From Cellulomonas sp. (GTDB taxonomy: Bacteria; Actinomycetota; Actinomycetes; Actinomycetales; Cellulomonadaceae): 32,166 nucleotides of DNA. Positions within the stretch are counted from its first letter, which is position 1, and every line of letters starts with the position of its first letter. Positions 7,959-17,080 of this stretch are shown here, one piece after another. Below the pieces are notes generated by a model. That model had not been told where the DNA came from. It saw only the letters and a program-made list of their open reading frames with translations, and searched no databases. Where the stretch lies: NCBI GenBank assembly GCA_017882855.1, contig JADGOR010000016.1, forward strand, positions 1 to 32,166. The letters run 5' to 3'. The position numbers and the translations under genes were made by a program.

Positions 7959-7999
7959 GTGTGACTGGAGTTCACAAGAGTGGTAGAAGTCGGTACCGT
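7959..7999 (+). promoter_or_regulatory. Likely promoter with CRP-like inverted repeat for the NlpC/P60 gene
   Basis: TTCACA (7970-7975) and TACCGT (7994-7999) are 18 bases apart and resemble -35 and -10 elements. TGTGA (7959-7963) and TCACA (7971-7975) form an inverted repeat with a seven-base spacer, one more than the usual CRP/GlxR site, and overlap the -35 element. Confidence 0.35.
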
Positions 8000-8088
8000 C
8001 TTCTGGGGCCGCCTCAGGCCTCGGTGCTCACCTGCCGATAACCATGAGACCTGCTCCGAACGACCGACACACCGTCCAGGAGGTGACC

Positions 8089-9438
8089 GTGCCGGCAGCC
8101 AAGGCCGACGGCCGCCACCTGCTGCGCCGCGCCGCGGGCGTGGCCGTCGCGGTGGCGCTCGGACTCGGTTCCGGGTCCTCTGCTCTGGCGACCCAGCCGA
8201 CGCCGCCGAGCGACCAGGCCATCCAGGATGCGAAGGCGGCCGAGAACCTCGCGGCCCAGTCGGTCGCCTCGCTCGAGGTCGAGCTGGCTCGGCTCAGCAC
8301 GGTGAACGACCAGGCGACGATCTCGGTGCAGTCCGCGGCCGAGACGTACCTTGCCGCCAGCGAAAAGCTCGCCGCGGCGCAGGCTCAGGCGTCGGCGTCG
8401 GAAGCGAGTGCCGCGAGCGCACGGGCCGACCTCGAGACCGCACGTCACGAGGTCACCGCGATAGCTCTGCAGGCGTATCGCTCGGGCGGGTCGATGGGCG
8501 TCCTCGAGGCGGTGCTGTCAGCCGACGGCTACCAGGACGTGGTCGCCCGGACGGCCGCGTACCAGCAGTTCGGGGCGAAGGCGGATGCGGCCGTGCAGCG
8601 CTTCAACGCGAGCCGGATCGTCGCCGACACATTGACCCGCCGGGCCCAGGTCGCGGCGGAGGCGAGCCAGGCGGCCGCTGCCGAGGCGGACTCCGCACTG
8701 CAGGCGGCTCAGCAGGCGCAGACGGATGCCGCCCAGCAGGTCGCGGCCGCCGACGCCCGCCGGACCGAGCTGATCGCCGTCCTGGCCACCCGTCATAACA
8801 CGACCGCGGCGCTCGAGAAGCAGCGCCAGGACGCAGCCGACGCCGAGAAACGTCGACGCGCGGAAGCAGCGGCGCAGGCCGCGCGCGCCGCGACGCCACC
8901 CGCCCACACTGCGACCCCGTCAGCTCCCGCCAGCACCCCGAAGCCGACGGCGCCGCCCGTCACTACAGCCCCGCCGCCTTCGACGGGCAGCACGCCGACC
9001 CCGCCGCCGAGCACTCCGCCGACTGGTTCGGATCCGAGTGTTCTCGGCACCGGGACGTCCCGCGGGAGCGCGGCTCAAGGTCAGGCGGCGGCGGACTGGG
9101 CGCAGACCCAGACCGGCCTGCCCTACCTGCTCGGCGGGGCCGGCCCGGACGGATATGACTGCTCCGGTCTGACCAGCAAGGCCTGGTCGACCCAGGGGAT
9201 CTCGATCATTCACAGCTCACGATCCCAGTACACGCAGGTCCTGAAGATCTCCGTCCAGGAGCTCCGACCCGGTGACCTGGTGTTCTGGGCGACTGACCCC
9301 GCCAACCCGGAAACCATCTACCACGTCGCGATGTGGATCGGCAGCGACCAGATCGTCGAGGCCACCGTTCCCGGTGCCATGTCGCGGGTGACCTCGATGC
9401 GCTGGTCCGGGACGATGCCGTACGCCGGCCGGGCCTGA
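8089..9438 (+). CDS. Secreted NlpC/P60 peptidoglycan endopeptidase (RipA-like)
   Basis: Cuts the stem peptides of peptidoglycan, probably during cell separation. The GTG at 8089 is chosen because AGGAGG lies five bases before it; an in-frame ATG at 8044 has no site. The protein has 449 residues. It starts with a basic region and a hydrophobic stretch (GVAVAVALGLGSGSSALA), a signal peptide. An Ala/Gln/Glu-rich coiled coil follows (about 40-275), then a Pro/Thr-rich spacer (about 280-325). The C-terminal NlpC/P60 domain has Cys358 (YDCSGLTSKAW), His412 (YHVAMWIG) and Glu424 (IVEAT), the Cys-His-Glu triad of mycobacterial RipA with the same His-Glu spacing. The coiled coil in such proteins often regulates activity. 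It stands alone, facing ppa. Confidence 0.92.
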   Translation: MPAAKADGRHLLRRAAGVAVAVALGLGSGSSALATQPTPPSDQAIQDAKAAENLAAQSVASLEVELARLSTVNDQATISVQSAAETYLAASEKLAAAQAQASASEASAASARADLETARHEVTAIALQAYRSGGSMGVLEAVLSADGYQDVVARTAAYQQFGAKADAAVQRFNASRIVADTLTRRAQVAAEASQAAAAEADSALQAAQQAQTDAAQQVAAADARRTELIAVLATRHNTTAALEKQRQDAADAEKRRRAEAAAQAARAATPPAHTATPSAPASTPKPTAPPVTTAPPPSTGSTPTPPPSTPPTGSDPSVLGTGTSRGSAAQGQAAADWAQTQTGLPYLLGGAGPDGYDCSGLTSKAWSTQGISIIHSSRSQYTQVLKISVQELRPGDLVFWATDPANPETIYHVAMWIGSDQIVEATVPGAMSRVTSMRWSGTMPYAGRA

Positions 9439-9459
9439 CCGGCGGGTAACCTGCCGCGG

Positions 9460-9957
9460 TCAGTGCGAGGGCAGCCCCGCATCGATCGCCCGCTGGCGGG
9501 ACCGCGCGACCTCAGCCTCGGCCTCGGTGCGCCCCACCCAGTGCGCACCCTCGACCGACTTCCCCGGTTCGAGATCCTTGTAGACCTCGAAGAAGTGCTG
9601 GACCTCGAGCCGGTGGAACTCGCTCACGTCGTCGATGTCCTGCCGCCAGCTCGCCCGCTGGTCGCCGGTCGGCACGCACAGCACCTTGTCGTCGCCGCCG
9701 GCCTCGTCGCGCATCCGGAACATGCCGAGCGCACGGCAGCGGATCAGGCAACCCGGGAACGTTGGCTCCTCCAAGAGGACGAGGGCGTCGAGCGGGTCGC
9801 CGTCCTCGCCCAGGGTGCCGTCGATGAAGCCGTAGTCGTCCGGGTAGCGGGTCGAGGTGAACAGCATCCGGTCGAGCCGGATCCGGCCGGTGACATGGTC
9901 GACCTCGTACTTGTTCCGCTGCCCCTTCGGGATCTCGATCGTGACGTCGAACTCCAC
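9460..9957 (-). CDS. ppa: Inorganic pyrophosphatase (family I)
   Basis: Hydrolyses pyrophosphate to phosphate and so pulls biosynthetic reactions forward in the cytoplasm. It has 165 residues with the GTG start at 9957, which is preceded on the minus strand by AAGGAG four bases upstream. It starts [19 protein letters not shown]. The metal-binding signature [12 protein letters not shown] supplies Asp52, Asp54 and Asp57. The substrate-contacting YPDDYGFI is at 38-45. It converges with the NlpC/P60 gene (21 bases between stops) and diverges from dacB across a 182-base gap. That gap contains a TTGACA on the minus strand but no clear -10, so I do not call its promoter. Confidence 0.95.
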   Translation of the reverse strand: MEFDVTIEIPKGQRNKYEVDHVTGRIRLDRMLFTSTRYPDDYGFIDGTLGEDGDPLDALVLLEEPTFPGCLIRCRALGMFRMRDEAGGDDKVLCVPTGDQRASWRQDIDDVSEFHRLEVQHFFEVYKDLEPGKSVEGAHWVGRTEAEAEVARSRQRAIDAGLPSH

Positions 9958-10139
9958 GGTGCTCCTTCGGGGTCTCGGCCGGCCCGGTGCGGCGACGCCA
10001 GGCTCTGACGTGTCGGCTGCGCTGTCAAGACGGCGCGGCACGGACGTGAACGGATACCTGTGCCCGCATCCTGATCACTAGTGTGACGCACATCCGGCGC
10101 CCAGGCGTCCGGCTAGAGGACGAACGAGGAGCAGGACGG

Positions 10140-11567
10140 ATGACGAGAACCGCCCGCGTCGTCGGCAGCGCGGTGCTGACCGTCGTCCTCGCTGCGGGCG
10201 CCTATCTCACCGCGGACGCGTACGACGCCGTCCCCGGCTTCGTCACGCTCGCGCCGCTCTCGCCGCCGCCACCTCCCTTCCCGACGGCCCCGGGCGCGAT
10301 CCTCCCGACGTCGGTGCCCCCGGTCCTGTCGGATCTGAGCGCGACCGCGCCGGTCCCGAACGGCGACGCGGTGTCCGCGCTCGTCTCGCGCGCCGTGTCG
10401 GACAAGCGCACGGGAGCTTCGGTCGGTGCGATCGTGATCGATCAGGCCACCGGAGCGGTCATCTCGCAGGTCGATGCAGCCGGGCCGCGGACGCCGGCGT
10501 CGACGGCCAAGCTGCTCACCGCGACGGCCGCCCTCGGCGTGCTCGGCTCCGAGTCGCACTTCACGACGAGCGTGGTGCGCGGCTCGACCGGCGCCGAGAT
10601 CGTGCTCGTCGGCGGCGGTGACCTGCTCCTCGCCGCGGGCCCGGGCGACCCGACGGCGACGAACGGACGCGCGGGTCTTGCCGATCTGGCCGCGGATACC
10701 GCGCGCGCGCTCCGCCTGTCCGGAAACACGACCGTTCGGGTTCGCCTCGACGACCGGCTGTTCACCGGACCCGCGGTCAGCCCGACGTGGCAAGCCGCGT
10801 ACCTGACCAACGGGTTCGTGGCACCGGTCGCGTCGCTCGAGGTGAACGTCGGGAAGCTGCGGGACGAGGAGTACCCACCGCGCCAGACCGATCCCGCCCT
10901 CTCGGCCGCGCGCGTCTTTGCGGACGCGCTCGCGGCGCAGGGCATCGCGATCGACGGAACGGTCGCTCGGGCGGCGGCAGCCCAGGGCGCGGCGACGATC
11001 GCGTCCGTCGACTCCGCGACCGTCCACGAGGTCGTCACGTACGCCTTGCAGACGTCCGACAACACGGTGACGGAGGCGCTCGGGCGCATGGTCGCGGTGA
11101 AGTCTGGCTTCGCGGCCAGCTTCGACGGCGCGACCAAGGCGGTCCTGGCGCACCTCACCGCCGTCGGTCTCGACACGTCGAGCGCTCAGCTCGCAGACTG
11201 CAGCGGACTGGGCGACGGCAGCCACCTCTCGGCTCGACTGTTGGCGGACATCCTGCTGCTGGCGACCAACCCGGCCCACCCCGAGTACCTCCCGGTCGCG
11301 CTCGACCTGCCCGTGGCCGGGATGTCCGGGACGCTCGTCGACCGTTTCACGACCTCGGGTGCGCGCGGCGTCGTGCGTGCGAAGACGGGAAGCCTGCCCA
11401 ACGTCACGTCTCTGGCCGGAACGATCCTCGACGCCGACGGGCGGCTCCTGGTCTTCGCGATGATTGCGGACCAGACCCCTCCGGGCGGCCAGACCGGGCC
11501 ACGCGTGGTGATCGACGGCCTCGTCGACGGTCTCGCCGGTTGCGGGTGTCTCGCCCCATCAGGCTGA
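10140..11567 (+). CDS. dacB: D-alanyl-D-alanine carboxypeptidase/endopeptidase (PBP4, class C)
   Basis: Removes the terminal D-Ala and cleaves peptide cross-links in the cell wall. Start at 10140 (475 residues), with GAGGAG nine to fourteen bases upstream. A longer frame from 10083 adds a non-conserved tail. Residues 5-25 are a hydrophobic signal/anchor, followed by a Pro-rich stretch (LSPPPPPFP). The penicillin-binding motifs are all present in order: Ser121-x-x-Lys124 (STAK), Ser306-Asp307-Asn308 (SDN), and Lys415-Thr-Gly (AKTGSLPN). The space between the first two holds the large insert typical of PBP4. In actinobacteria this gene commonly sits directly before the DUF2342 zincin, tilS and hpt, as here; the gap to the next gene is 34 bases. 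Confidence 0.94.
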   Translation: MTRTARVVGSAVLTVVLAAGAYLTADAYDAVPGFVTLAPLSPPPPPFPTAPGAILPTSVPPVLSDLSATAPVPNGDAVSALVSRAVSDKRTGASVGAIVIDQATGAVISQVDAAGPRTPASTAKLLTATAALGVLGSESHFTTSVVRGSTGAEIVLVGGGDLLLAAGPGDPTATNGRAGLADLAADTARALRLSGNTTVRVRLDDRLFTGPAVSPTWQAAYLTNGFVAPVASLEVNVGKLRDEEYPPRQTDPALSAARVFADALAAQGIAIDGTVARAAAAQGAATIASVDSATVHEVVTYALQTSDNTVTEALGRMVAVKSGFAASFDGATKAVLAHLTAVGLDTSSAQLADCSGLGDGSHLSARLLADILLLATNPAHPEYLPVALDLPVAGMSGTLVDRFTTSGARGVVRAKTGSLPNVTSLAGTILDADGRLLVFAMIADQTPPGGQTGPRVVIDGLVDGLAGCGCLAPSG

Positions 11568-11589
11568 TGCCACCCCCGCGCAGCGCGAC

Positions 11590-11595
11590 TACGGT
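11590..11595 (+). promoter_or_regulatory. Leaderless -10 element of the zincin gene
   Basis: TACGGT exactly six bases before the ATG at 11602, with no ribosome binding site between; the message would start at the initiation codon. Confidence 0.4.
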
Positions 11596-11601
11596 GGCGA
11601 G

Positions 11602-12774
11602 ATGAACGACGTGCGTGAGAGCAGCCCGCTGGAGGACTCCCCGGTGAGCTGGGATGCGGCCGCGCGGATCGCGGCGCAGCTCGTCCGCCCCGGGCCGACG
11701 GCTCCGCGCGAGGAGCTCGAGGCCCTCGTTGCGGCCTTGCGCGTCGCGGCCGATCAGGCTGCCGAGCACGTGGCCGAGCTGACCCGGCTCTCGCCGGCCG
11801 GGCACACCACTCGGGTCGTCGTGGTCGACCGCGCCCACTGGGCCAAGGCGAACGTGGCGATGCTCCGGGTGATGACCGGCACCGCCCTGCCGAACGCCGG
11901 TGGGTCGCTCGCGCCGCTCGCCCGTGGGGTCAGCGCGGCGCAGATCGGCGCGGTGCTCGCGGCGCTCGCCTCTCGCGTCCTCGGGCAGTTCGACCCCTTC
12001 ACCGTCGAGCCGTCCGGTGCGGTGCCCGGTGCGGTGCCCGGTGGCGAGACGACTCCCGGTGCGCCCGCCGAGCGCGGACGGCTCTTGCTGGTCGCTCCGA
12101 ACGTGCTTCGGATGGAGCGCGAGCTCGGCGCGGACCCCCGTCAGTTCCGGCTCTGGGTGTGTCTGCACGAACAGACCCACGCCGCGCAGTTCGCCACCGC
12201 TCCGTGGCTCGCCGAGCATGTCCGCGACGCCGCACGTTGGCTCGTCGAGAGCCTCAGCTCCGACCTGTCCGGGCGGCTGGCGGGGAGCGCGGCGCTCCGC
12301 GACCTGGCCGAGGGTGTCGTCCGCGCGCTCACCGCGCAACGCCACGCACCGCAGGCTGGTCGTCGGCCGGACCTCGAGGCGGCCGCAGCCGCCAGTCCGC
12401 TGATCGGCGCGGTGCTGAACCCCGAGCAGCGCCGGGTCTTCGCGGAGCTCTCCGCTGTGATGTCGCTGCTGGAGGGGCACGCGGACGTCATGATGGATGC
12501 CGTCGGCACGGACGTGCTGCCGAGCGTTCACTCCATCCGCGCCGCGTTCGAGGGTGTCCGGGGAGGTCGCGGTGCGGTCGATCGGGTCCTCCGCGGGGTC
12601 CTCGGGCTCGACCTCAAGCTCGCCCAGTACCGCGACGGCGCGGCCTTCGTGCGGGCGGCGCAGGCCGCGGTGGGTATCGACGGATTCAACGCCGTGTGGA
12701 CGCGGCCGGTATTCCTTCCGACGCCCGAGGAGATCGCCGATCCGGGTGCGTGGGTCCGGCGGGTCCATGGCTGA
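11602..12774 (+). CDS. Zinc-dependent metalloprotease of the DUF2342 / zincin_2 family
   Basis: A 390-residue protein of the actinobacterial family described as putative hydrolase or coenzyme F420 biosynthesis associated (DUF2342). The zincin motif is HEQTH (His189, Glu190, His193) in WVCLHEQTHAAQF. A second conserved motif, LEGHADVMMD (Glu291, His293), probably gives the third metal ligand. Residues 130-150 contain a 12-base tandem duplication (12016-12039) that yields GAVPGAVPGG. The substrate is unknown. The place between dacB and tilS is conserved in actinobacteria. Family membership is confident; a link to F420 is only a label derived from phylogenetic distribution. The start is set by the leaderless-type element at 11590. 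Confidence 0.88.
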   Translation: MNDVRESSPLEDSPVSWDAAARIAAQLVRPGPTAPREELEALVAALRVAADQAAEHVAELTRLSPAGHTTRVVVVDRAHWAKANVAMLRVMTGTALPNAGGSLAPLARGVSAAQIGAVLAALASRVLGQFDPFTVEPSGAVPGAVPGGETTPGAPAERGRLLLVAPNVLRMERELGADPRQFRLWVCLHEQTHAAQFATAPWLAEHVRDAARWLVESLSSDLSGRLAGSAALRDLAEGVVRALTAQRHAPQAGRRPDLEAAAAASPLIGAVLNPEQRRVFAELSAVMSLLEGHADVMMDAVGTDVLPSVHSIRAAFEGVRGGRGAVDRVLRGVLGLDLKLAQYRDGAAFVRAAQAAVGIDGFNAVWTRPVFLPTPEEIADPGAWVRRVHG

Positions 12775-12843
12775 GTCGGCCACTTCGGACGCGCTCTCAT
12801 CGGCCTCGGCACGCCCTCACCAGGCGGACCAGCGGCGGCGCCG

Positions 12844-13836
12844 ATGACGGGGCCGGCTCCCGCCGTCGCGGCGGCGCGTGCGGGGGTCCGCGAGGCGATT
12901 CGCGAACTGTCACCGAACTCGCTGGTGCTGGTGGCCTGCTCGGGCGGCGCGGACTCGCTCGCGCTCGCCGCTGCGACGGCCTTCGTGGCACCGCGTGCCG
13001 GGCTCCGGGCCGGGGCCGTCGTCGTCGACCACGCCTTGATCCCGGAGAGTGCCGACGTTGCCGAGCGGGCGGCTGAGCAGTGTCGCGGCATCGGTCTCGA
13101 TCCCGTGCGGGTGGTTCGGGTCGAAGTCGGTTCGATCGGTGGGCCCGAGGCTGCCGCCCGAACGGCGCGCTACGCCGCTCTCGAGGGGGCGGCCGCCGAG
13201 CTGGGGGCCGCGCTGATCCTGCTCGGCCACACGCTCGACGACCAGGCAGAGACGGTCCTGCTCGGCCTGGCCCGTGGCTCTGGTGGCCGTTCCCTGGCCG
13301 GGATGCCGCGTCGTCGTGGGCTCTTCGCGCGGCCGTTCCTCGACCTGAGGCGGCAGGACACGGCCGCCGCGTGCGCGGCCCTCGGCCTGGACGCCTGGCT
13401 CGACCCGAGCAACGGTCCGGGATCAGCGGGTCTGCCTCGCCGGTCCCGGGTGCGGCACGAGGTCATGCCAGTGCTCGAGGACGTCCTCGGGCCGGGGGTC
13501 GCGGCCGCGCTCGCTCGGACCGCGGACCAGCTGCGTGACGACGGTGACCTGCTCGACTCTCTCGCGGCCCGGTTGCTCGACGACGCTCGGACTCCGCAGG
13601 GCCTCGAGGTGCGGGTGCTGGCCGCGGGCCAGCCGGCCGTGCGCCGTCGGTCGCTGCGCGCCGCCGCGCTGGAGGGTGGCGTGCCGGCCGGCGCACTCAC
13701 CCGGGCTCACGTCCTGATGCTCGACGCGCTCGTCGTCGGCTACCACGGCCAGGGGGCCGTCCCGCTGCCGGGTGGGATCCGGGCCCGTCGCGGATATGGC
13801 AGGCTGACCATCGCATCCCTGAACGAAGAGGAGTAG
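12844..13836 (+). CDS. tilS: tRNA(Ile)-lysidine synthase
   Basis: Attaches lysine to C34 of the tRNA(Ile) with anticodon CAU, so that it reads AUA rather than AUG. It is an N-type PP-loop ATPase: SGGADS at residues 33-38, then [10 protein letters not shown] and [21 protein letters not shown], the TilS signature. Basic/polar stretches [14 protein letters not shown] bind tRNA. Its 330 residues match the short actinobacterial form, which lacks the long C-terminal extension of the E. coli enzyme. The ATG at 12844 lies 69 bases after the zincin stop and has no obvious ribosome binding site. The hpt start follows three bases after the stop. Confidence 0.93.
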   Translation: MTGPAPAVAAARAGVREAIRELSPNSLVLVACSGGADSLALAAATAFVAPRAGLRAGAVVVDHALIPESADVAERAAEQCRGIGLDPVRVVRVEVGSIGGPEAAARTARYAALEGAAAELGAALILLGHTLDDQAETVLLGLARGSGGRSLAGMPRRRGLFARPFLDLRRQDTAAACAALGLDAWLDPSNGPGSAGLPRRSRVRHEVMPVLEDVLGPGVAAALARTADQLRDDGDLLDSLAARLLDDARTPQGLEVRVLAAGQPAVRRRSLRAAALEGGVPAGALTRAHVLMLDALVVGYHGQGAVPLPGGIRARRGYGRLTIASLNEEE

Positions 13837-13838
13837 CA

Positions 13839-14393
13839 GTGGACCCCGTGGACATGGGCAGTGACCTCGAGCGTGTCCTGCTGACCCAAGAGCAGCTGGA
13901 GGCGCGCCTGGTGGAGCTCGCGGCTCAGATCGACGCGGACTATGCGGGCCGCGACCTGCTCCTCGTCGGGGTGCTCAAGGGCGCCGTGATGGTGATGGCC
14001 GACCTGGCCCGACGGCTGCACCTCCCGGTCCAGATGGACTGGATGGCCGTCTCGTCCTACGGCTCCGGCACCAAGTCGTCCGGCGTCGTCCGGATCCTCA
14101 AGGACCTCGACGCCGATCTGACCGGTCGACACGTGCTCATCGTCGAGGACATCATCGACTCGGGGCTCACGCTGTCCTGGCTGTACTCGAATCTGACCAG
14201 TCGCGGCCCGGCATCCGTGGCGGTCGCCGCGATGCTGCGCAAACCCGATGCCGCCAAGGTGCCGGTGGACGTCAAGTACGTCGGATTCGACATCCCGAAC
14301 GAGTTCGTCGTCGGCTTCGGTTTGGATTACGGCGAGAAGTACCGCAATCTTCCCTTCGTGGGCACGCTTGCCCCGCACGTCTACTCGCACTGA
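13839..14393 (+). CDS. hpt: Hypoxanthine phosphoribosyltransferase
   Basis: Salvages hypoxanthine and guanine to IMP and GMP with PRPP. It has 184 residues. The PRPP-binding motif is [12 protein letters not shown] at 101-112 and the early [13 protein letters not shown] loop is at 44-56. [11 protein letters not shown] is the flexible catalytic loop, and [18 protein letters not shown] closes the active site. The GTG at 13839 follows GAGGAG at short spacing. It follows tilS by two bases; tilS-hpt-ftsH is a common order in Gram-positive bacteria. Confidence 0.95.
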   Translation: MDPVDMGSDLERVLLTQEQLEARLVELAAQIDADYAGRDLLLVGVLKGAVMVMADLARRLHLPVQMDWMAVSSYGSGTKSSGVVRILKDLDADLTGRHVLIVEDIIDSGLTLSWLYSNLTSRGPASVAVAAMLRKPDAAKVPVDVKYVGFDIPNEFVVGFGLDYGEKYRNLPFVGTLAPHVYSH

Positions 14394-14434
14394 GCGAGGC
14401 CAACCAGGAGGGAACGGCGTCCGCCGCCACGACG

Positions 14435-16456
14435 ATGAACCTCAAGCGACTGTTCCGGGGCCCAGCGCTCTGGATCATGCTGATCGTGCTGGCCGTCTGG
14501 ATCGGCGGCTCCTCGATGCTGAGCACGCCGGTCTCGCGCATCGACACCTCCGACGGGATCGCCCTCCTCGAGCAGGGCAAGGCCGAGCAGGCCGTCATCG
14601 ACGGCACCAACCAACAGGTCGACCTCACCCTCACGGCGGCGTTCGGTGACAAGGGCAAGCGGGTCGAGTTCTTCTACGTGACCCCGCAGGGGCCCGACGT
14701 GGTCGCCGCGGTCAAGGCAGCCAAGCTCGCGAAGGGCTACAACGGGATCAACTCGCAGACCTCGTGGTGGGTCACGCTGCTGGGCACCTTCTTGCCGTTC
14801 CTGCTGATCATCGGCCTGTTCTGGTTCTTGATGATGAACGCTCAGGGCGGCGGCTCGAAGGTGATGAGCTTCGGCAAGTCCCGCGCCAAGCTGGTCAGCC
14901 CGGAGGCGCCGCAAGTGACGTTCGCCGACGTCGCGGGCGCGGACGAGGCGGTCGAGGAGCTCGAGGAGATCAAGGAGTTCCTGGGCGAGCCGGCCAAGTT
15001 CCTCGCGGTCGGCGCCAAGATCCCCAAGGGCGTCCTGCTCTACGGCCCCCCCGGTACCGGCAAGACGCTGCTGGCCCGTGCGGTCGCCGGCGAGGCCGGC
15101 GTGCCGTTCTATGCGATCTCGGGTTCGGAGTTCGTCGAGATGTTCGTCGGCGTCGGTGCCTCGCGCGTCCGGGACCTCTTCGAGCAGGCGAAGCAGCACG
15201 CGCCGGCCATCATCTTCGTCGACGAGATCGATGCCGTCGGCCGGCACCGCGGCGCGGGCCTCGGTGGTGGGCACGACGAGCGCGAGCAGACCCTCAACCA
15301 GCTGCTCGTCGAGATGGACGGCTTCGACGTCAAGACGAACGTCATCATGATCGCCGCGACGAACCGTCCCGACATCCTCGACCCCGCGCTCTTGCGCCCG
15401 GGCCGGTTCGACCGCCAGATCTCGATCGACCCGCCGGACATGCGCGGACGCGCGGCGATCCTCGCGGTGCACGCCAAGGGCAAGCCGATGGAACCGAGCG
15501 TGGACCTCGAGGCGGTCGCGCGGCGCACCCCTGGCTTCAGTGGCGCCGATCTCGCCAACGTGCTGAACGAGGCGGCGCTGCTGACCGCCCGCCGCGGCGG
15601 CCAGCTGATCGACAACGCCGCGCTGGACGAGGCGATCGATCGGGTGGTGGCCGGACCGCAACGCCGGACTCACCTGATGAACGACCGGGAGAAGCGGATC
15701 ACCGCGTACCACGAGGGCGGCCACGCGCTGGTCGCAGCCGCGATGCGGTACACGGACCCGGTCACCAAGGTGACGATCCTGCCGCGCGGTCGGGCGCTGG
15801 GTTACACGATGGTGATGCCGACCGAGGACAGGAGCTCGGTCACCCGCAACGAGCTGCTCGACCAGCTCGCGTTCGCGCTCGGCGGCCGAGTTGCCGAGGA
15901 GCTGGTCTTCCACGACCCGACGACCGGTGCCTCGAACGACATCGAGAAGGCCACTGGGATCGCGCGCAAGATGGTCACCGAGTACGGCATGAGCGCGACC
16001 CTCGGCTCGGTCCGGCTCGGTCAGGCGAGCGGTGAGGTGTTCCTCGGCCGCGACGTGGGGCACCAGCGGGACTACTCGGAAGCGGTCGCCGCGACGGTCG
16101 ACACCGAGGTGCGCACGCTCATCGACGCCGCGCGCGACGAGGCGTGGGAGGTGCTCACCCAGTACCGCGCGGTGCTCGACGCCTTGGTCACCGCTCTGCT
16201 GGAGAAGGAGACGCTCAACCAGGCGCAGCTCGCGGAGGTCTTCACCCCGGTCGTCAAGCGCGAGGCGCGCGAGGTGTGGCTCTCGAGCGAGGAACGGGCC
16301 GTCTCGACCCTCCCGCCGGTCGAGATGCCGCCGAAGCCGCAGGTCGACCCCGAGGCCGCCGATCTGAACCCGGACGGGGAAGTGGATCGGATCCCGGCCC
16401 CGGACCTGGACCAGCCCGCGTCCGATGATGCGGCCCCGGCCTCGGGCGGGCAGTGA
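14435..16456 (+). CDS. ftsH: ATP-dependent zinc metalloprotease FtsH
   Basis: Membrane-anchored AAA+ protease for membrane and short-lived regulatory proteins. It has 673 residues: a first transmembrane helix at about 11-29, an extracytoplasmic domain, and a second helix at about 109-130. The AAA domain carries Walker A GPPGTGKT at 204-211, Walker [12 protein letters not shown] and the SRH ([20 protein letters not shown]). The zinc site is HEGGH (His426, Glu427, His430) with Asp502 ([10 protein letters not shown]). The C-terminal ~50 residues are Pro/Asp-rich and variable. HEGGH instead of HEAGH is normal in actinobacteria. The nearest strong ribosome binding site (AGGAGGG, 14406-14412) is 22 bases before the ATG, unusually far, and no in-frame ATG or GTG lies closer. 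Confidence 0.96.
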   Translation: MNLKRLFRGPALWIMLIVLAVWIGGSSMLSTPVSRIDTSDGIALLEQGKAEQAVIDGTNQQVDLTLTAAFGDKGKRVEFFYVTPQGPDVVAAVKAAKLAKGYNGINSQTSWWVTLLGTFLPFLLIIGLFWFLMMNAQGGGSKVMSFGKSRAKLVSPEAPQVTFADVAGADEAVEELEEIKEFLGEPAKFLAVGAKIPKGVLLYGPPGTGKTLLARAVAGEAGVPFYAISGSEFVEMFVGVGASRVRDLFEQAKQHAPAIIFVDEIDAVGRHRGAGLGGGHDEREQTLNQLLVEMDGFDVKTNVIMIAATNRPDILDPALLRPGRFDRQISIDPPDMRGRAAILAVHAKGKPMEPSVDLEAVARRTPGFSGADLANVLNEAALLTARRGGQLIDNAALDEAIDRVVAGPQRRTHLMNDREKRITAYHEGGHALVAAAMRYTDPVTKVTILPRGRALGYTMVMPTEDRSSVTRNELLDQLAFALGGRVAEELVFHDPTTGASNDIEKATGIARKMVTEYGMSATLGSVRLGQASGEVFLGRDVGHQRDYSEAVAATVDTEVRTLIDAARDEAWEVLTQYRAVLDALVTALLEKETLNQAQLAEVFTPVVKREAREVWLSSEERAVSTLPPVEMPPKPQVDPEAADLNPDGEVDRIPAPDLDQPASDDAAPASGGQ

Positions 16457-16463
16457 CCGCGCG

Positions 16464-17054
16464 ATGACCGACGCGACACCGCACCCCGGCCGGTACGACG
16501 CCGACGCCGTCGAGAAGGCCGTGCGCGACCTGCTGATCGCCGTCGGTGAGGACCCCGGCCGGGCGGGTCTCCAGGACACGCCGGCCCGGCTCGCACGGTC
16601 CTACGCCGAGATCTTCGCGGGTCTCTACCTCGAGCCGAGCGACGTGCTCGGCACGACGTTCGAGATCGGGCACGAGGAGATGGTCGTGGTCAAGGACATC
16701 GCGGTCTTCTCGACGTGCGAGCACCACCTGCTGCCGTTCCACGGCGTCGCCCACGTCGGCTACATCCCCTCGCCAAAGGGCACCATCACCGGCCTGAGCA
16801 AGGTTGCGCGGCTCGTCGACCTGTACGCCCGACGGCCCCAGGTCCAGGAGCGCTTGACCTCGCAAGTGGCCGACGCGCTCGTTGCGGCTCTGTCGCCGCG
16901 CGGTGTCATCGTCGTGATCGAGTGCGAGCACCTGTGCATGTCGATGCGGGGTGTCCGCAAGCCCGGGGCGCGAACGGTCACGTCGGCGGTTCGTGGGCAG
17001 ATGCGAGACGTCGCCACCCGGGCCGAGGCGATGAGCCTCATCCTTGGCCACTGA
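16464..17054 (+). CDS. folE: GTP cyclohydrolase I
   Basis: First step of folate synthesis: opens GTP to 7,8-dihydroneopterin triphosphate. With the ATG at 16464 it has 196 residues, the usual bacterial length. The zinc ligands are Cys85 and His88 ([10 protein letters not shown]) and Cys158 ([13 protein letters not shown]). [10 protein letters not shown] and the Ser of [10 protein letters not shown] complete the substrate pocket. The start is seven bases after the ftsH stop. An in-frame ATG at 16425 would overlap ftsH by 32 bases and adds a non-conserved tail. It begins the folate block. Confidence 0.96.
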   Translation: MTDATPHPGRYDADAVEKAVRDLLIAVGEDPGRAGLQDTPARLARSYAEIFAGLYLEPSDVLGTTFEIGHEEMVVVKDIAVFSTCEHHLLPFHGVAHVGYIPSPKGTITGLSKVARLVDLYARRPQVQERLTSQVADALVAALSPRGVIVVIECEHLCMSMRGVRKPGARTVTSAVRGQMRDVATRAEAMSLILGH

Positions 17055-17068
17055 CGGGGGTCGATCTC

Positions 17069-17074
17069 TAGGCT
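17069..17074 (+). promoter_or_regulatory. Leaderless -10 element of folP
   Basis: TAGGCT exactly six bases before the GTG at 17081, with no ribosome binding site. It suggests an internal promoter at folP in addition to read-through from ftsH-folE. Confidence 0.4.
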
Positions 17075-17080
17075 GAGGTC

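Larger units (their letters stand above)
7487..8088. other. 602-base divergent control region between metY and the NlpC/P60 gene
   Basis: No convincing protein gene lies here; the open frames look like random high-GC reading. On the minus strand it holds the metY promoter (7713-7740) and a leader of about 220 bases with two tiny Met-Cys reading frames. It also contains palindromes at 7643-7655 (CCGGTT-C-AACCGG) and 7526-7541 (GGCCAGCATGCTGACC, one mismatch pair). On the plus strand it holds a likely promoter and CRP-like inverted repeat for the NlpC/P60 gene near 7959-7999. I found no match to the SAM-I, SAM-II or SAM-IV riboswitch cores, nor a clear c-di-AMP (ydaO) core. Bases 7741-7950 show nothing I can name. 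Confidence 0.6.

Noticed and set aside
7880-8088. A c-di-AMP (ydaO-type) riboswitch before the NlpC/P60 gene
   Set aside because: Such riboswitches are common before wall hydrolases in actinobacteria, and GGGAAGC...GGGTGACA is faintly similar, but the core is not recognisable.
9439-9459. A terminator between the NlpC/P60 gene and ppa
   Set aside because: The 21-base gap has only a weak, interrupted stem.
15710-15724. HEGGH instead of HEAGH in FtsH
   Set aside because: HEGGH is the normal form in actinobacterial FtsH, so it is not an active-site change.
14381-16579. A 732-codon open frame on the minus strand opposite ftsH
   Set aside because: It is a mirror of the strongly conserved ftsH frame, with no motif of its own.
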